Translations under genes and position numbers: made by a program | NCBI GenBank assembly: GCA_023238725.1 | Contig: CM041546.1 | Location: 9,659,983 to 9,723,982, forward strand | Direction of reading: 5' to 3' | DNA length: 64,000 nt | From: Scortum barcoo | Lineage: Eukaryota > Chordata > Actinopteri > Centrarchiformes > Terapontidae | Notes under the pieces: model-generated | The model's database searches: none | The model's input: only the letters and a program-made list of their open reading frames with translations | What the model was told of the DNA's origin: nothing | In this document: piece by piece, positions 38,601 to 49,008 of the stretch | How the letters are laid out: every line of letters begins with the position of its first letter | How positions within the stretch are numbered: the first letter of the stretch is position 1

Positions 38601-41600
38601 TGTGGGGGGATGAAGAGGCTGCCACACAAGCCCGCCGGCTCCGCTGGGCTCTGGCCTTGTCGCTGAGTAGGAGGAGGAAGACAGCAGTCACTGCACTTTT
38701 CCACACGCAACTATTACACCCTTTTCATCCAGGGCCGCTACTCACACGCCACTCTGCCCACTTCCGCCATGAAGCCCTCTCTCGCTCGTCAGCCTTCTTC
38801 TTCTTCCCGTCTTGCGCTCAGTCCATTTAAAGTCCGCCTAATCACACCCCAACAGGTGCAGGTCATTGCAGCCGTGGGATGTCACATTACAGGTTTTTTT
38901 TTCAAAATAAAAGCCCAACAACACCACCCCACAGTACTTAAAAACATGCAGCATGCAATAAAATGGATAAAACACAAAACTACACACTAAAATCCAAAAC
39001 TCAAACTAAAAACACACTGCACGCTAAAAACATAATACAAACAATAAAACCTTTTACCCGTGTGAAATCCCCCCACTGTTTGACGTTGGCAGTCCCTGCA
39101 ACATAAAACCAACTCAGTCTCTGTACCTTTCTGGTGGTGAATTAGCAACCCCTGCCCCTCGGACCTCGGCAGCTGCGGCTGGCTGGAGAAGTGGTTTAAT
39201 CTCTCGCATTAATTCCTGAGTGAGTCCTCTCATATGTGATTTCACATCCCCCACGATCTCTTGTTTCAGAGTCTGCTTCCAGTGTGATCCCTGCGATGGG
39301 TTAAGGGGGACACGTGAATTATTCACAAAAAAACATGTTACCTCTATCTGTGTGTTCCCATACTCTGTGTCCAGTAGCAGCGCCTCCTGGCGGATTACAG
39401 CGACGTTTTCCTCAGGGTTACGGTGAGCATAGGCCTTCAAGGCCTGAGCCAGAGGGCCTTCTTGCAGCCTCGGAGGGGGCATTGTCTGGGTCATGCCGCC
39501 GCAACCTGCAATATAACTCTCGCAACCTCAGGATGAATAAGGGCACAGTCTCACCTGGTCTCTGTGTGCAACTAAAAAACTGTGATCTTAAAACTGAGAC
39601 AGGGGTGCGGTCTCCATACAGGGAGTCTAGCAATAGAAATATTTTGTGGACCTGGTCTTTCTCACCATGTGACATGTGAACCAGAGTCCACCCTTTTATT
39701 ATACAGAATTCAAGATAAAGCTCTTAGACATGCTGGTAATTAACTAATGAAATTACCTTTTCTTTTTACTATTTGCAGGATAATTTCACAGTAACACACA
39801 ACATATTGTACATCACTCTCAGAAGACACTCATCAAGAAAGAGAACATGGAGACCGTGACATTTTTCGTTTGAGTTGGGTCGTCTTGTTTTTGAGCCCAA
39901 GCCCCTCCTCTAAGAACAAGTTGACTGCACAAGACAGGAAGTCCAGAAGTGTGATTGTATGGTTCATTATCCTGACAACAGGATTATGTGTGTGAGTGTG
40001 GTAGCCTGGGTGGAAGGGTTGTACTTCCTGCTTTACACCGGAGAGAGCCACTATAAATAAATACACTGTGGAAAGTATGACCGGGAGGCACCTCCACACC
40101 TTCAGATTAAGAACATTATACTGAATGAGACCATCACTCCGTCACTCTAATGTCTTATTAGACTGGACGCTTGGTTTCTATGCTGGTTTTCATATTTCTT
40201 CGTTGGTGGTGTTTATGGTTTCATCCATCCAAGTTACTAAACTTAGCCTTTTTCCACCTCTATATGTCAAAAAGCTTCTAGTGAATGTTTTATAGCTATT
40301 TAACAAAAACAGCATGACTCTTCCGTGTTGAGTAATGGAATACTGCGCTGTCAGCATATCCCTCCATGAATCAGGCGTTCTGCATTGTGCCAGAACTGTT
40401 CTGTTTCTCAAAAAAATAGGAAGGTCCATTTGTAGATAGACACTTTCAGACTTTCATTGGAGCGTTTAAATGCTGAATTCTATGCCCAGTAACATCACAT
40501 TGCCTTTTTTCAAAGCAAATAATTGCTCTTGCATGAAATTTCTCTTCACAATCTCCCTTTCTCCCCACAGATTTCGGCATTTACGCCTCAAACAAAGAAA
40601 ACTGAGAGATTACGTCAGCGAGATGGTGGATCTCCCTAAGGTAAACAGCGGCTGTCACTGGAATATTTTATGCACGTTGTATTGGAAAGGCTAATGTCAA
40701 ATAAGATGACAGATCCCCCTAAAAACACTCACTCCACACGTAGACTATTACGCGGTTCTTTACAGGCGGCTGTTTATCGCTAGGTGTTCAGACACATTAA
40801 ATGCTTGTTAAAAAATCTCCATAAAAAGTCTGAGGATTCATTTGTGTCAGGAATTCGGAGGGCCCAGAGAAATTTCCCATATGGAATAAACCCAAGAAAT
40901 AAAGACTTTACCCAGTAAGAGGAACTATTGTGTAATTTGTGCATTTTAAAATGTATTTCCTTCATTGATTTATATGGAAAACAAACCTGTTTTTTCCAGA
41001 CTGCAAGTGTAGCCCTTTGGTAAGATGTCAAAAGTAAAGCATGCCATGGTCACTTTGCAATCAGTTAGTTACAGTCTGTAAACTGAACATGCTGCTCTCT
41101 CTTACTGACTCAACACAGCTGAGCCACAGCGAGCATAGAGGAGTATAAAAGTAACCACATTCGTCTGCTGCTGGCTTCTTTTTAAAAATCCAATCTTAAA
41201 TGTAGTTTCAGATTACGAGATGGCAACACTGAGATGGTTTTGATTTCCAGTGATTTGGCTCAAATGTGTCCCAATATAACACTGCGTCAATCAGTCAGTC
41301 AGTAAGAGACATCAACTCTAGAAAACAAGTCTGCACAGATTTCAGTAATGTCAGGTATACGGCATGTGATGGAGTGATTTCCCCTTGTAAATACAAAACT
41401 CTTTGTGTTTGCATTGTGTGGCTGATTTCAACAGATGCAGATGATCATGTGCGACCTCAGTGCCAATTGGAATAACTCCTATCGGGAGCTGGAGCAACGT
41501 ATCGTCTCCATGGAGCAGAAGCTGGACGAGCTGAGTCGCTGCTTCCATCAAACCTCTGAGATGCTGTCTCAGGTCCTACGTCACCGAAACCCAGAGATCA

Positions 41601-41605
41601 GGTAA
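21478..41605 (+). CDS. kcnn4: Intermediate-conductance Ca2+-activated K+ channel (KCa3.1)
   Basis: This is a voltage-independent K+ channel of the plasma membrane, gated by Ca2+ through constitutively bound calmodulin. Exons are 21478-21765, 27903-27998, 29477-29913, 32841-32973, 35653-35763, 38040-38161, 40571-40640 and 41435-41605. All are GT-AG with matching phases, giving 475 aa (human about 427). S1 is around residues 68-87, S2 around 99-121, S3 around 146-166, and the selectivity filter is GYGD at 297-300 in TFLTVGYGDVAP. S6 is in exon 5. The calmodulin-binding region spans exons 6-8 (RRHQRYLLEAI, LRLKQRKLRDYVSEMVDL), followed by a C-terminal coiled coil (LEQRIVSMEQKLDEL). Thr295 and Val320 match the human residues that confer TRAM-34 sensitivity. 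The human regulatory His358 position is Gln404, and the RRKES protein kinase A site is absent. The start is the Met at 21478, with a strong +4 G; an in-frame Met at 21355 is an alternative. No frameshift is seen. Confidence 0.96.
21766..27902 (+). other. kcnn4 intron 1
   Basis: About 6.1 kb of AT-rich intron. It holds a (TC)n run at 25335-25357, a hairpin at 24389-24426 (15-bp arms with one mismatch), T and A homopolymers, and no recognisable coding sequence or intact transposon. Confidence 0.6.
24389..24426. repeat. Inverted repeat in kcnn4 intron 1
   Basis: GTGGCTTAAGTCCAG (24389-24403) pairs with CTGGACCTAAGCCAC (24412-24426) with one mismatch across an 8-base loop. It may be a MITE relic or a structured intronic RNA element. 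Confidence 0.7.
27999..29476 (+). other. kcnn4 intron 2
   Basis: Non-coding, with no recognised element. A good branch and pyrimidine context (TTCTTCTCCTCCTCTGTGCC…TCTCAG) precedes the exon 3 acceptor at 29475-29476. Confidence 0.55.
30175..30440. repeat. Interspersed fish repeat (TAGCTTAGCTTAG / TAGCTAGCTGT type)
   Basis: GATTAGCTTAGCTTAGG… and CTAGCTAGCTGTCTCCCTCCAGTCTAAGCCAAGCCAACAATCTGCTGGCTGCTG-like motifs are hallmarks of a common fish interspersed repeat. The two halves are partly complementary. Class is not determined. Confidence 0.45.
31871..31895. repeat. (TACC)n microsatellite
   Basis: Six tandem TACC/CTAC units followed by a C-rich stretch. Confidence 0.9.
33310..33760. repeat. 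Pyrimidine-rich imperfect minisatellite-like tract
   Basis: Variants of TGTTCTGTTC, TTCCATTTCAT and TGTTCCACT recur for about 450 bp on the plus strand. The strand asymmetry (T/C over A/G) is strong. All open frames here are translations of the repeat. Confidence 0.5.
35604..35633 (+). repeat. (GT)n tract next to kcnn4 exon 5 acceptor
   Basis: About 15 GT units end roughly 19 bases before the AG at 35651-35652. The remaining tract (GCACGTTGGGTTTCAG) is a weak polypyrimidine stretch. On the transcript this is a UG repeat, the kind of element bound by TDP-43 and CELF proteins near other weak acceptors. Confidence 0.9.
35764..38039 (+). other. kcnn4 intron 5
   Basis: AT-rich non-coding sequence; no gene, transposon or array recognised. 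Confidence 0.5.
38162..40570 (+). other. kcnn4 intron 6
   Basis: It holds a TGTG-rich start, then a retroelement fragment (about 38395-39690) described separately, then unremarkable non-coding sequence to the acceptor CTCCCCACAG at 40561-40570. Confidence 0.6.
38395..39690 (-). mobile_element. LTR-retroelement fragment with gag-like frames
   Basis: Two overlapping minus-strand frames (39418-39675 and 39114-39494) encode a capsid-like segment. They are rich in Arg/Leu helices, such as LFILRLRELYCRLRR and LAQALKAYAHRNPEEN, as in gag of Ty3/gypsy-type elements and the domesticated PNMA-like family. A one-step frame change joins the two, so the fragment is broken. Downstream on the minus strand, a purine run near 39070 (GGGGGGATTT) could be a polypurine tract, followed by about 650 bp that could be a 3' LTR. 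No pol, no zinc knuckle and no second LTR were found. Confidence 0.55.
40641..41434 (+). other. kcnn4 intron 7
   Basis: No repeat or coding feature recognised. Confidence 0.5.
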
Positions 41606-41796
41606 ACAACACTCACCGTGCAGCTGCCGGTGATGTTGTGCAGATCTTCTAAGCACACAGTGCAGGATGTGGTATCTAAGCTAAGTGGGAGCACGGCTGC
41701 TATGGAAGATACATTTTTTAAAGGTTTTTTTGTTGTTGTTTTTCAGGTGACATGGCTACATACACAGATCATTGTCTTCAGTGTTTTCATCTACAG

Positions 41797-41890
41797 TATC
41801 CATGAAAGTGAGACGGTAAATCCTCTCCACCCAGGGCTGCTCCAGACTCCTAACATGTTGAACCACTTGGAGGACTGGCATACCTACTAA
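41797..41890 (+). other. Candidate alternative terminal exon of kcnn4
   Basis: The stop of kcnn4 lies inside a consensus donor (ATCAG|GTAAAC at 41597-41607). Splicing it to the acceptor ending at 41796 (TTCATCTACAG) would continue in frame for 31 residues (SIHESETVNPLHPGLLQTPN…) to the TAA at 41888-41890. This is geometry only; no expression evidence is available. Confidence 0.25.
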
Positions 41891-42180
41891 AGATCTCATC
41901 TTCTGGCTCTGAGCAGAGTGCACCACACAATGACTCATAGCTGTAAAATTATACAGATAAAATAAGACTTCCATTCACTGTGGGAGAAATCACAGTGCAT
42001 TTTGAAAAATCTGTTGAGTTTTCAGCATTTCTGGTGACGGTGCACAAAGAACTGAATTAATCTCAAACCTTTTACTCACACTGTCAAAGGCTCCACTGCT
42101 TGCCAACATAACTGCTATTTTTAAGGATTAGTTGATGGACTCACTGCCTTATTCCTGTGGAATATATATACATCTATATG
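41891..42180. other. Spacer between kcnn4 and the zinc-finger array
   Basis: Single-copy non-coding sequence, probably kcnn4 3' UTR. It ends at the AT microsatellite that begins the first unit of the array. Confidence 0.5.
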
Positions 42181-42232
<52 letters not shown>

Positions 42233-42267
42233 TATACATATATATATATATGTATGTATATATATAA
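42165..42267. repeat. AT-rich microsatellite at start of unit 1
   Basis: A long (TA)n run interrupted by GATATACAT and TGTATGTA. It precedes the block TAATTTTCAGTTGCTTGC that opens every unit of the array. Confidence 0.95.
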
Positions 42268-43328
42268 TTTTCAGTTGCTTGCAATATTGTACAGTGTTAG
42301 CTTAATCAGTTTTATAAATACCTCTTGCAAATCCTTTTTCACTATCAGCAGTTTAATGGTTACCAAATCGATTTTCTGCAAACAGGCTTATTGAATATAA
42401 AATAATTTCTAACAACTCCCCATTGTTCTGCTTTCCTGTATCCCACTAAATGACTGTGAAAGAAATCATGTATTCTGATACTCAGCCAAGAGAAGAAACT
42501 ATACTTCAGTTCAAATATTGTGGCAAGAAATTTTTATTTCAAAGTGCAAGTCCTTTGGGTTTTTATAAATGTCACCTTATACTCAGATTAATGTCTACAT
42601 TTAAGGTTGTAATCATCAGAAATGCATCTGACAGCTTACACCTGCTCTGAAAACAATGAAACTTGAGTTTGAGTGTTGTTGTAAACTCATCTTTAAGCAA
42701 CCCAACAGCTACATCTAGTGGACAAGATTTAAATAAACAAAGTAATATTGTGGGCCATACAGATTAAAATATTGTATAACAACAACAAAAGTCAGATGCT
42801 ATTTTCAACCTGTCTCACAGGAGCATGACAGTTTAATCAGCTGCAGTGAACAAAAATCTGAAAAACGGAAATGAACAGGACTCAGACTCCCACACAAACC
42901 TCACTGTTAAGAATGCACTTTGAGAAAAAATTAGCAAAACTGGATTAACTCTTTCTCTGAAGGATAAACTGGAGTTTTGATGCATTTTAACTTAATTCAA
43001 TACTGAAAAGGTTCCTTGTGGGTTTATTTGTACTCTGGTATGTTGTCAAAAGAACTTATGAGGAGCTTGTTTTAACCCTGTTTACTATGTATCATTTGCA
43101 CATGGTGAAAACATGTTAATGACCATCGAGGACATGCTTATGATTAAAAGCCATTAAGAATAACTGTGTTTGTGATTTTGCTTTGATTTTGTCACTTGGT
43201 AAAACAAATATTAAACAAAATAGTGATCAGATGACTTGTGTGGAAGATCCCTTTTGATTTAAAGCCTGGTGCGCACAAAGCTGAGCAACTAAACACCATG
43301 GATGACCCAGAGATGTGGCGGTGCTTTA

Positions 43329-45262
43329 TCATTTCAAGGCCTTCTTCAATTGTTTATTCTTTGTCCTGTTTTGAAGTTGGTGCCATATGTAAGCCGAGGG
43401 CCTAAAAAACAGTTGTCCACAGTCACATGTAAAGGGCATTCTGCACTCTCTTTTAACTTTACGTTTCCATGTACATCCAGAGAAAGCTCTTTTCCTCAAT
43501 TTTCCCTTCATGTGTTCAGCTAAGAGTTTTGCCCCCGTGAAAGTCTCCCCACAGCTGACACAGATATAGCTTATGGTCTCTGCATGCTGAACACAATGCC
43601 ATGCAGGAGGTGCAGCTGGTGCTTAAAAGCCCGGCCGCAGTGCCAGCAACGGTGCTGGCGGTGCCCCCGGTGGAGGTAGCGGTGGCTGATGATGAGGGAG
43701 GGCTGCCGCAGGATGGCGCCACACTGCCTGCAAGGGTAGGAGGCCTTGGAGCGCCAGCCTGTGTTCATACGCTTCATCAGAGCCACGTCCTGGCTGTCAT
43801 TCTCAAACATGGCCACGATGGTGGGCATTGGCGTGGGTGCATGGTCAAAAGCCGGAGAGCGTGGAGGTGTGCAAGTGGCACCAGGTGCAGAAGGTCGGCT
43901 TAAATTCTGGCTGGTTGGCTGACCTCGGGCACCCTCTTTCCTCAATCTGGCAGCAGGAGGTCTGCCTGGGTTGGAGGAGAAGGTCGAGAGAGAGGAGTGG
44001 CTGGATTTCGTGACAGTGGACAGAGGCCCTGCATAGGTTTGGTCAATGCGGAGCTTTCCATTAACGACCTGGTTGAGCACAGCTGAACTACTGATAGCTG
44101 CGTGGGCTGCTGTAGAGCGGGCAACAGGCGTAACCTTTTTATCAGACAACGCTGATGGATTGGTAATGATGCACACCTTGGTGCTGACCACTGAAGTGTG
44201 AACTTTTGTGACATGGTTTAACAGAGTTTTCTCAGAGGTGAAAAATGATTTGCATATGTTACATGCTTGCGGCATTGACTCTGAACAGAAGAGGACCAAA
44301 GGTGATTTGTTTCCTTTGGGACACGGGTGGTGGCGGTACAAGTTCTCATGAGAGAAAACCTGGCCACAGACTTCACAGGAATACAAAGGCATGTAGTGTT
44401 CATTTAGAGACGTCTCAGTCAGGAAGAGCTCCTTGCACCGCGAACACTGATATTTCACTCTTACGCCACTACAGTGCAGCAAATGGAGCTTCAGTGACCT
44501 AAATGGCCCTCTGCCACATGTAGCACATACTGAACTATTAACACTTGGGAGGGGCGCAGGGGTGATTTTGGAAGGCGGAGTATTAGAGGAGTCGCTGGAA
44601 TAGTCAGTTGAACTTGAGCCGCTGTCCGTTTCTCGCTCATCAGCAGGTTTAGAGCGCATCTTATCCTCATCATCTGATTCGGAGGTGGCTGAATCGTCCA
44701 CCCTCTCACAATCACTGTCCAAGTCAACGTCTTTATCATCCTCACCCACTATATACTCCACACTGTTTTCAGACGTCTCAGGTCTCTCAGGTTTCATCTC
44801 AATTCTCTGTTTAGGTCTCAACTCTGACACCGGGTGACGCTGTGTTGAGTTTGAGCTTTGCTGCGTGATCACTTCATTAGAAAAGTTGTCACTGTTTGGA
44901 CTCTGGTATATAACCGCTGAAATCAAAGATGCGGCTTGTTGAAATGACGCCGAGCCCAAGCAACGCCTCTCCGCATGCTTGTTCAACTCCCACACGTTGC
45001 TGAAAGACTGGTGGCAGGTTTTGCAAATGGGCGGCAAGTGAGCATTATCCAGATGTGTGGAGAGCGACGTCAGCCGTTGGAAGGTGACATCACAGATGTG
45101 GCAGGTGGCTTTGATGCTGTGGCCTCTGTAGTGCGACATCAAGTTTGTTATGTTGCTGAATTTTTTGCCACATTCCCAACACCTGGCCCCTGGATGTGCA
45201 TCATCCGCCTGACTTTTTGGGGAGACACACCATTCGTCTTCGCTGCTGGAGTCTTCAGACAT
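43329..45262 (-). pseudogene. C2H2 zinc-finger gene, copy 1 (frameshifted)
   Basis: It has the same gene as copies 2 and 3. The start is taken at the Met of MSEDSSSEDEW (45260-45262) because the upstream in-frame codon TTG is preceded by a TGA and a splice acceptor (TTGCAG) sits between. The frame runs about 563 codons to a premature stop at about 43571. A 2-base insertion near 43602 shifts the last finger region into unrelated residues (HGIVFSMQRP), losing about 80 C-terminal residues with the last two or three fingers. This copy alone has the Trp that gives the canonical CX2C spacing (RCWHCGRAF). It has no linked 5' exon. It is broken if the sequence is right. Confidence 0.75.
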
Positions 45263-45590
45263 AAGGAGCCGGTCGAAGCAACCTCTGGGCGTCTGCAAGT
45301 CAAAGCGAGATGAACTCAATCAAATCCATATCCCAGGTTTCATGTATGAAATGCTACTGCGTGCATTGCCTTTAAATTCAAAGACATTCGTGTCCCCCTT
45401 AGGATATATCGTAATCACTCTGGTGATGCCCTGGCTTTTCATTTTGCGACAGCATCAGGTCATTACGTCAATTTTTCCTTTGGGTCATGTCTGAATACCC
45501 ACAACATCAAACTCCCATCAGTCTCAGCTGTGTTTAATGCTAATACGCTAAGCTAGAATGGTGAATATAGTAAACCTGAGTAATAAACCG

Positions 45591-45591
<1 letters not shown>

Positions 45592-45624
<33 letters not shown>

Positions 45625-45652
45625 TGTACATGTATATATATGTGTATATATA
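45592..45652. repeat. AT-rich microsatellite at unit 1/2 junction
   Basis: (TA)n, then GAGAGAGAGATGTACATG, then (TA)n directly follows AATAAACCG, the right end of unit 1. Confidence 0.95.
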
Positions 45653-48600
45653 TAATTTTCAGTTGCTTGCAATATTGTACAGTGTTAGCTTAATCAGTTT
45701 TATAAATACCTCTTGCAAATCCTTTTTCACTATCAGCAGTTTAATGGTTACCAAATCGATTTTCTGCAAACAGGCTTATTGAATATAAAATAATTTCTAA
45801 CAACTCCCCATTGTTCTGCTTTCCTGTATCCCACTAAATGACTGTGAAAGAAATCATGTATTCTGATACTCAGCCAAGAGAAGAAACTATACTTCAGTTC
45901 AAATATTGTGGCAAGAAATTTTTATTTCAAAGTGCAAGTCCTTTGGGTTTTTATGAATGTCACCTTAAACTCAGATTAATGTCTACATTTAAGGTTGTAA
46001 TCATCAGAAATGCATCTGACAGCTTACACCTGCTCTGAAAACAATGAAACTTGAGTTTGAGTGTTGTTGTAAACTCATCTTTAAGCAACCCAACAGCTAC
46101 ATCTAGTGGACAAGATTTAAATAAACAAAGTAATATTGTGGGCCATACAGATTAAAATATTGTATAACAACAACAAAAGTCAGATGCTATTTTCAACCTG
46201 TCTCACAGGAGCATGACAGTTTAATCAGCTGCAGTGAACAAAAATCTGAAAAACGGAAATGAACAGGACTCAGACTCCCACACAAACCTCACTGTTAAGA
46301 ATGCACTTTGAGAAAAAATTAGCAAAACTGGATTAACTCTTTCTCTGAAGGATAAACTGGAGTTTTGATGCATTTTAACTTAATTCAATACTGAAAAGGT
46401 TCCTTGTGGGTTTATTTGTACTCTGGTATGTTGTCAAAAGAACTTATGAGGAGCTTGTTTTAACCCTGTTTACTATGTATCATTTGCACATGGTGAAAAC
46501 ATGTTAATGACCATCGAGGACATGCTTATGATTAAAAGCCATTAAGAATAACTGTGTTTGTGATTTTGCTTTGATTTTGTCACTTGGTAAAACAAATATT
46601 AAACAAAATAGTGATCAGATGACTTGTGTGGAAGATCCCTTTTGATTTAAAGCCTGGTGCGCACAAAGCTGAGCAACTAAACACCATGGATGACCCAGAG
46701 ATGTGGCGGTGCTTTATCATTTCAAGGCCTTCTTCAATTGTTTATTCTTTGTCCTGTTTTGAAGTTGGTGCCATATGTAAGCCGAGGGCCTAAAAAACAG
46801 TTGTCCACAGTCACATGTAAAGGGCATTCTGCACTCTCTTTTAACTTTACGTTTCCATGTACATCCAGAGAAAGCTCTTTTCCTCAATTTTCCCTTCATG
46901 TGTTCAGCTAAGAGTTTTGCCCCCGTGAAAGTCTCCCCACAGCTGACACAGATATAGCTTATGGTCTCTGCATGCTGAACACAATGCCGCAGGAGGTGCA
47001 GCTGGTGCTTAAAAGCCCGGCCGCAGTGGCAACGGTGCTGGCGGTGCCCCCGGTGGAGGTAGCGGTGGCTGATGATGAGGGAGGGCTGCCGCAGGATGGC
47101 GCCACACTGCCTGCAAGGGTAGGAGGCCTTGGAGCGCCAGCCTGTGTTCATACGCTTCATCAGAGCCACGTCCTGGCTGTCATTCTCAAACATGGCCACG
47201 ATGGTGGGCATTGGCGTGGGTGCATGGTCAAAAGCCGGAGAGCGTGGAGGTGTGCAAGTGGCACCAGGTGCAGAAGGTCGGCTTAAATTCTGGCTGGTTG
47301 GCTGACCTCGGGCACCCTCTTTCCTCAATCTGGCAGCAGGAGGTCTGCCTGGGTTGGAGGAGAAGGTCGAGAGAGAGGAGTGGCTGGATTTCGTGACAGT
47401 GGACAGAGGCCCTGCATAGGTTTGGTCAATGCGGAGCTTTCCATTAACGACCTGGTTGAGCACAGCTGAACTACTGATAGCTGCGTGGGCTGCTGTAGAG
47501 CGGGCAACAGGCGTAACCTTTTTATCAGACAACGCTGATGGATTGGTAATGATGCACACCTTGGTGCTGACCACTGAAGTGTGAACTTTTGTGACATGGT
47601 TTAACAGAGTTTTCTCAGAGGTGAAAAATGATTTGCATATGTTACATGCTTGCGGCATTGACTCTGAACAGAAGAGGACCAAAGGTGATTTGTTTCCTTT
47701 GGGACACGGGTGGTGGCGGTACAAGTTCTCATGAGAGAAAACCTGGCCACAGACTTCACAGGAATACAAAGGCATGTAGTGTTCATTTAGAGACGTCTCA
47801 GTCAGGAAGAGCTCCTTGCACCGCGAACACTGATATTTCACTCTTACGCCACTACAGTGCAGCAAATGGAGCTTCAGTGACCTAAATGGCCCTCTGCCAC
47901 ATGTAGCACATACTGAACTATTAACACTTGGGAGGGGCGCAGGGGTGATTTTGGAAGGCGGAGTATTAGAGGAGTCGCTGGAATAGTCAGTTGAACTTGA
48001 GCCGCTGTCCGTTTCTCGCTCATCAGCAGGTTTAGAGCGCATCTTATCCTCATCATCTGATTCGGAGGTGGCTGAATCGTCCACCCTCTCACAATCACTG
48101 TCCAAGTCAACGTCTTTATCATCCTCACCCACTATATACTCCACACTGTTTTCAGACGTCTCAGGTCTCTCAGGTTTCATCTCAATTCTCTGTTTAGGTC
48201 TCAACTCTGACACCGGGTGACGCTGTGTTGAGTTTGAGCTTTGCTGCGTGATCACTTCATTAGAAAAGTTGTCACTGTTTGGACTCTGGTATATAACCGC
48301 TGAAATCAAAGATGCGGCTTGTTGAAATGACGCCGAGCCCAAGCAACGCCTCTCCGCATGCTTGTTCAACTCCCACACGTTGCTGAAAGACTGGTGGCAG
48401 GTTTTGCAAATGGGCGGCAAGTGAGCATTATCCAGATGTGTGGAGAGCGACGTCAGCCGTTGGAAGGTGACATCACAGATGTGGCAGGTGGCTTTGATGC
48501 TGTGGCCTCTGTAGTGCGACATCAAGTTTGTTATGTTGCTGAATTTTTTGCCACATTCCCAACACCTGGCCCCTGGATGTGCATCATCCGCCTGACTTTT

Positions 48601-48969
48601 TGGGGAGACACACCATTCGTCTTCGCTGCTGGAGTCTTCAGACATAAGGAGCCGGTCGAAGCAACCTCTGGGCGTCTGCAAGTCAAAGCGAGATGAACTC
48701 AATCAAATCCATATCCCAGGTTTCATGTATGAAATGCTACTGCGTGCATTGCCTTTAAATTCAAAGACATTCGTGTCCCCCTTAGGATATATCGTAATCA
48801 CTCTGGTGATGCCCTGGCTTTTCATTTTGCGACAGCATCAGGTCATTACGTCAATTTTTCCTTTGGGTCATGTCTGAATACCCACAACATCAAACTCCCA
48901 TCAGTCTCAGCTGTGTTTAATGCTAATACGCTAAGCTAGAATGGTGAATATAGTAAACCTGAGTAATAA

Positions 48970-48973
<4 letters not shown>
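45593..48973. repeat. Tandem array unit 2 (~3.38 kb)
   Basis: It is nearly identical to unit 3 (offset 3,389 bases). Visible differences are TTATGAATG versus TTATAAATG near 45953, CTTAAACTC versus CTTAATACTC near 45966, and one base in the coding region. Confidence 0.95.
46717..48645 (-). CDS. C2H2 zinc-finger protein, copy 2
   Basis: Predicted 642-aa multi-finger protein, probably a nuclear DNA-binding regulator. The start is the Met of MSEDSSSEDEW at 48643-48645, 30 bases after an acceptor at about 48676. The N-terminus is acidic. Three fingers follow (CWECGKKF…HYRGH, CHICDVTF…H, CKTCHQSF…C), then an Asp/Ser-rich linker, four more fingers (CATCGRGPF, CSRCKELF, CEVCGQVF, CNICKSFF), a Ser/Pro-rich linker and C-terminal fingers (CRQCGAIL, CHCGRAF, CVSCGETF, CDCGQLFF). 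CHCGRAF has CX1C spacing, one residue short, so that finger may not fold. No KRAB, SCAN or BTB domain is visible. I do not recognise the orthologue; C2H2 genes also lie near KCNN4/SMG9 in mammals. No promoter is visible immediately upstream. Confidence 0.85.
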   Translation of the reverse strand: MSEDSSSEDEWCVSPKSQADDAHPGARCWECGKKFSNITNLMSHYRGHSIKATCHICDVTFQRLTSLSTHLDNAHLPPICKTCHQSFSNVWELNKHAERRCLGSASFQQAASLISAVIYQSPNSDNFSNEVITQQSSNSTQRHPVSELRPKQRIEMKPERPETSENSVEYIVGEDDKDVDLDSDCERVDDSATSESDDEDKMRSKPADERETDSGSSSTDYSSDSSNTPPSKITPAPLPSVNSSVCATCGRGPFRSLKLHLLHCSGVRVKYQCSRCKELFLTETSLNEHYMPLYSCEVCGQVFSHENLYRHHPCPKGNKSPLVLFCSESMPQACNICKSFFTSEKTLLNHVTKVHTSVVSTKVCIITNPSALSDKKVTPVARSTAAHAAISSSAVLNQVVNGKLRIDQTYAGPLSTVTKSSHSSLSTFSSNPGRPPAARLRKEGARGQPTSQNLSRPSAPGATCTPPRSPAFDHAPTPMPTIVAMFENDSQDVALMKRMNTGWRSKASYPCRQCGAILRQPSLIISHRYLHRGHRQHRCHCGRAFKHQLHLLRHCVQHAETISYICVSCGETFTGAKLLAEHMKGKLRKRAFSGCTWKRKVKRECRMPFTCDCGQLFFRPSAYIWHQLQNRTKNKQLKKALK

Positions 48974-49008
<35 letters not shown>

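Larger units (their letters stand above)
42165..45592. repeat. Tandem array unit 1 (~3.4 kb)
   Basis: This is the first of three tandem units. From the TTTTCAGTTGCTTGC block to AATAAACCG it matches units 2 and 3 almost base for base. Differences seen are a few bases near 42566-42580 and 5 extra bases (+2 near 43602, +3 near 43643) inside the zinc-finger gene. Besides the gene, the unit carries about 1 kb of AT-rich sequence downstream of the gene's stop. Confidence 0.9.

Noticed and set aside
43601..45313. Plus-strand open frames opposite each zinc-finger copy (e.g. 43601-43903, 44975-45313 and repeats)
   Set aside because: They are antisense shadows of the zinc-finger coding sequence, with no domains or splice context of their own.
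45263..45319. Upstream extension of the zinc-finger frame beginning SSSRFDLQTP (also at 48646-48702 and 52035-52091)
   Set aside because: It would start at TTG, directly after an in-frame TGA, and a splice acceptor (TTTGACTTGCAG) lies inside it. The Met of MSEDSSSEDEW is the better start.
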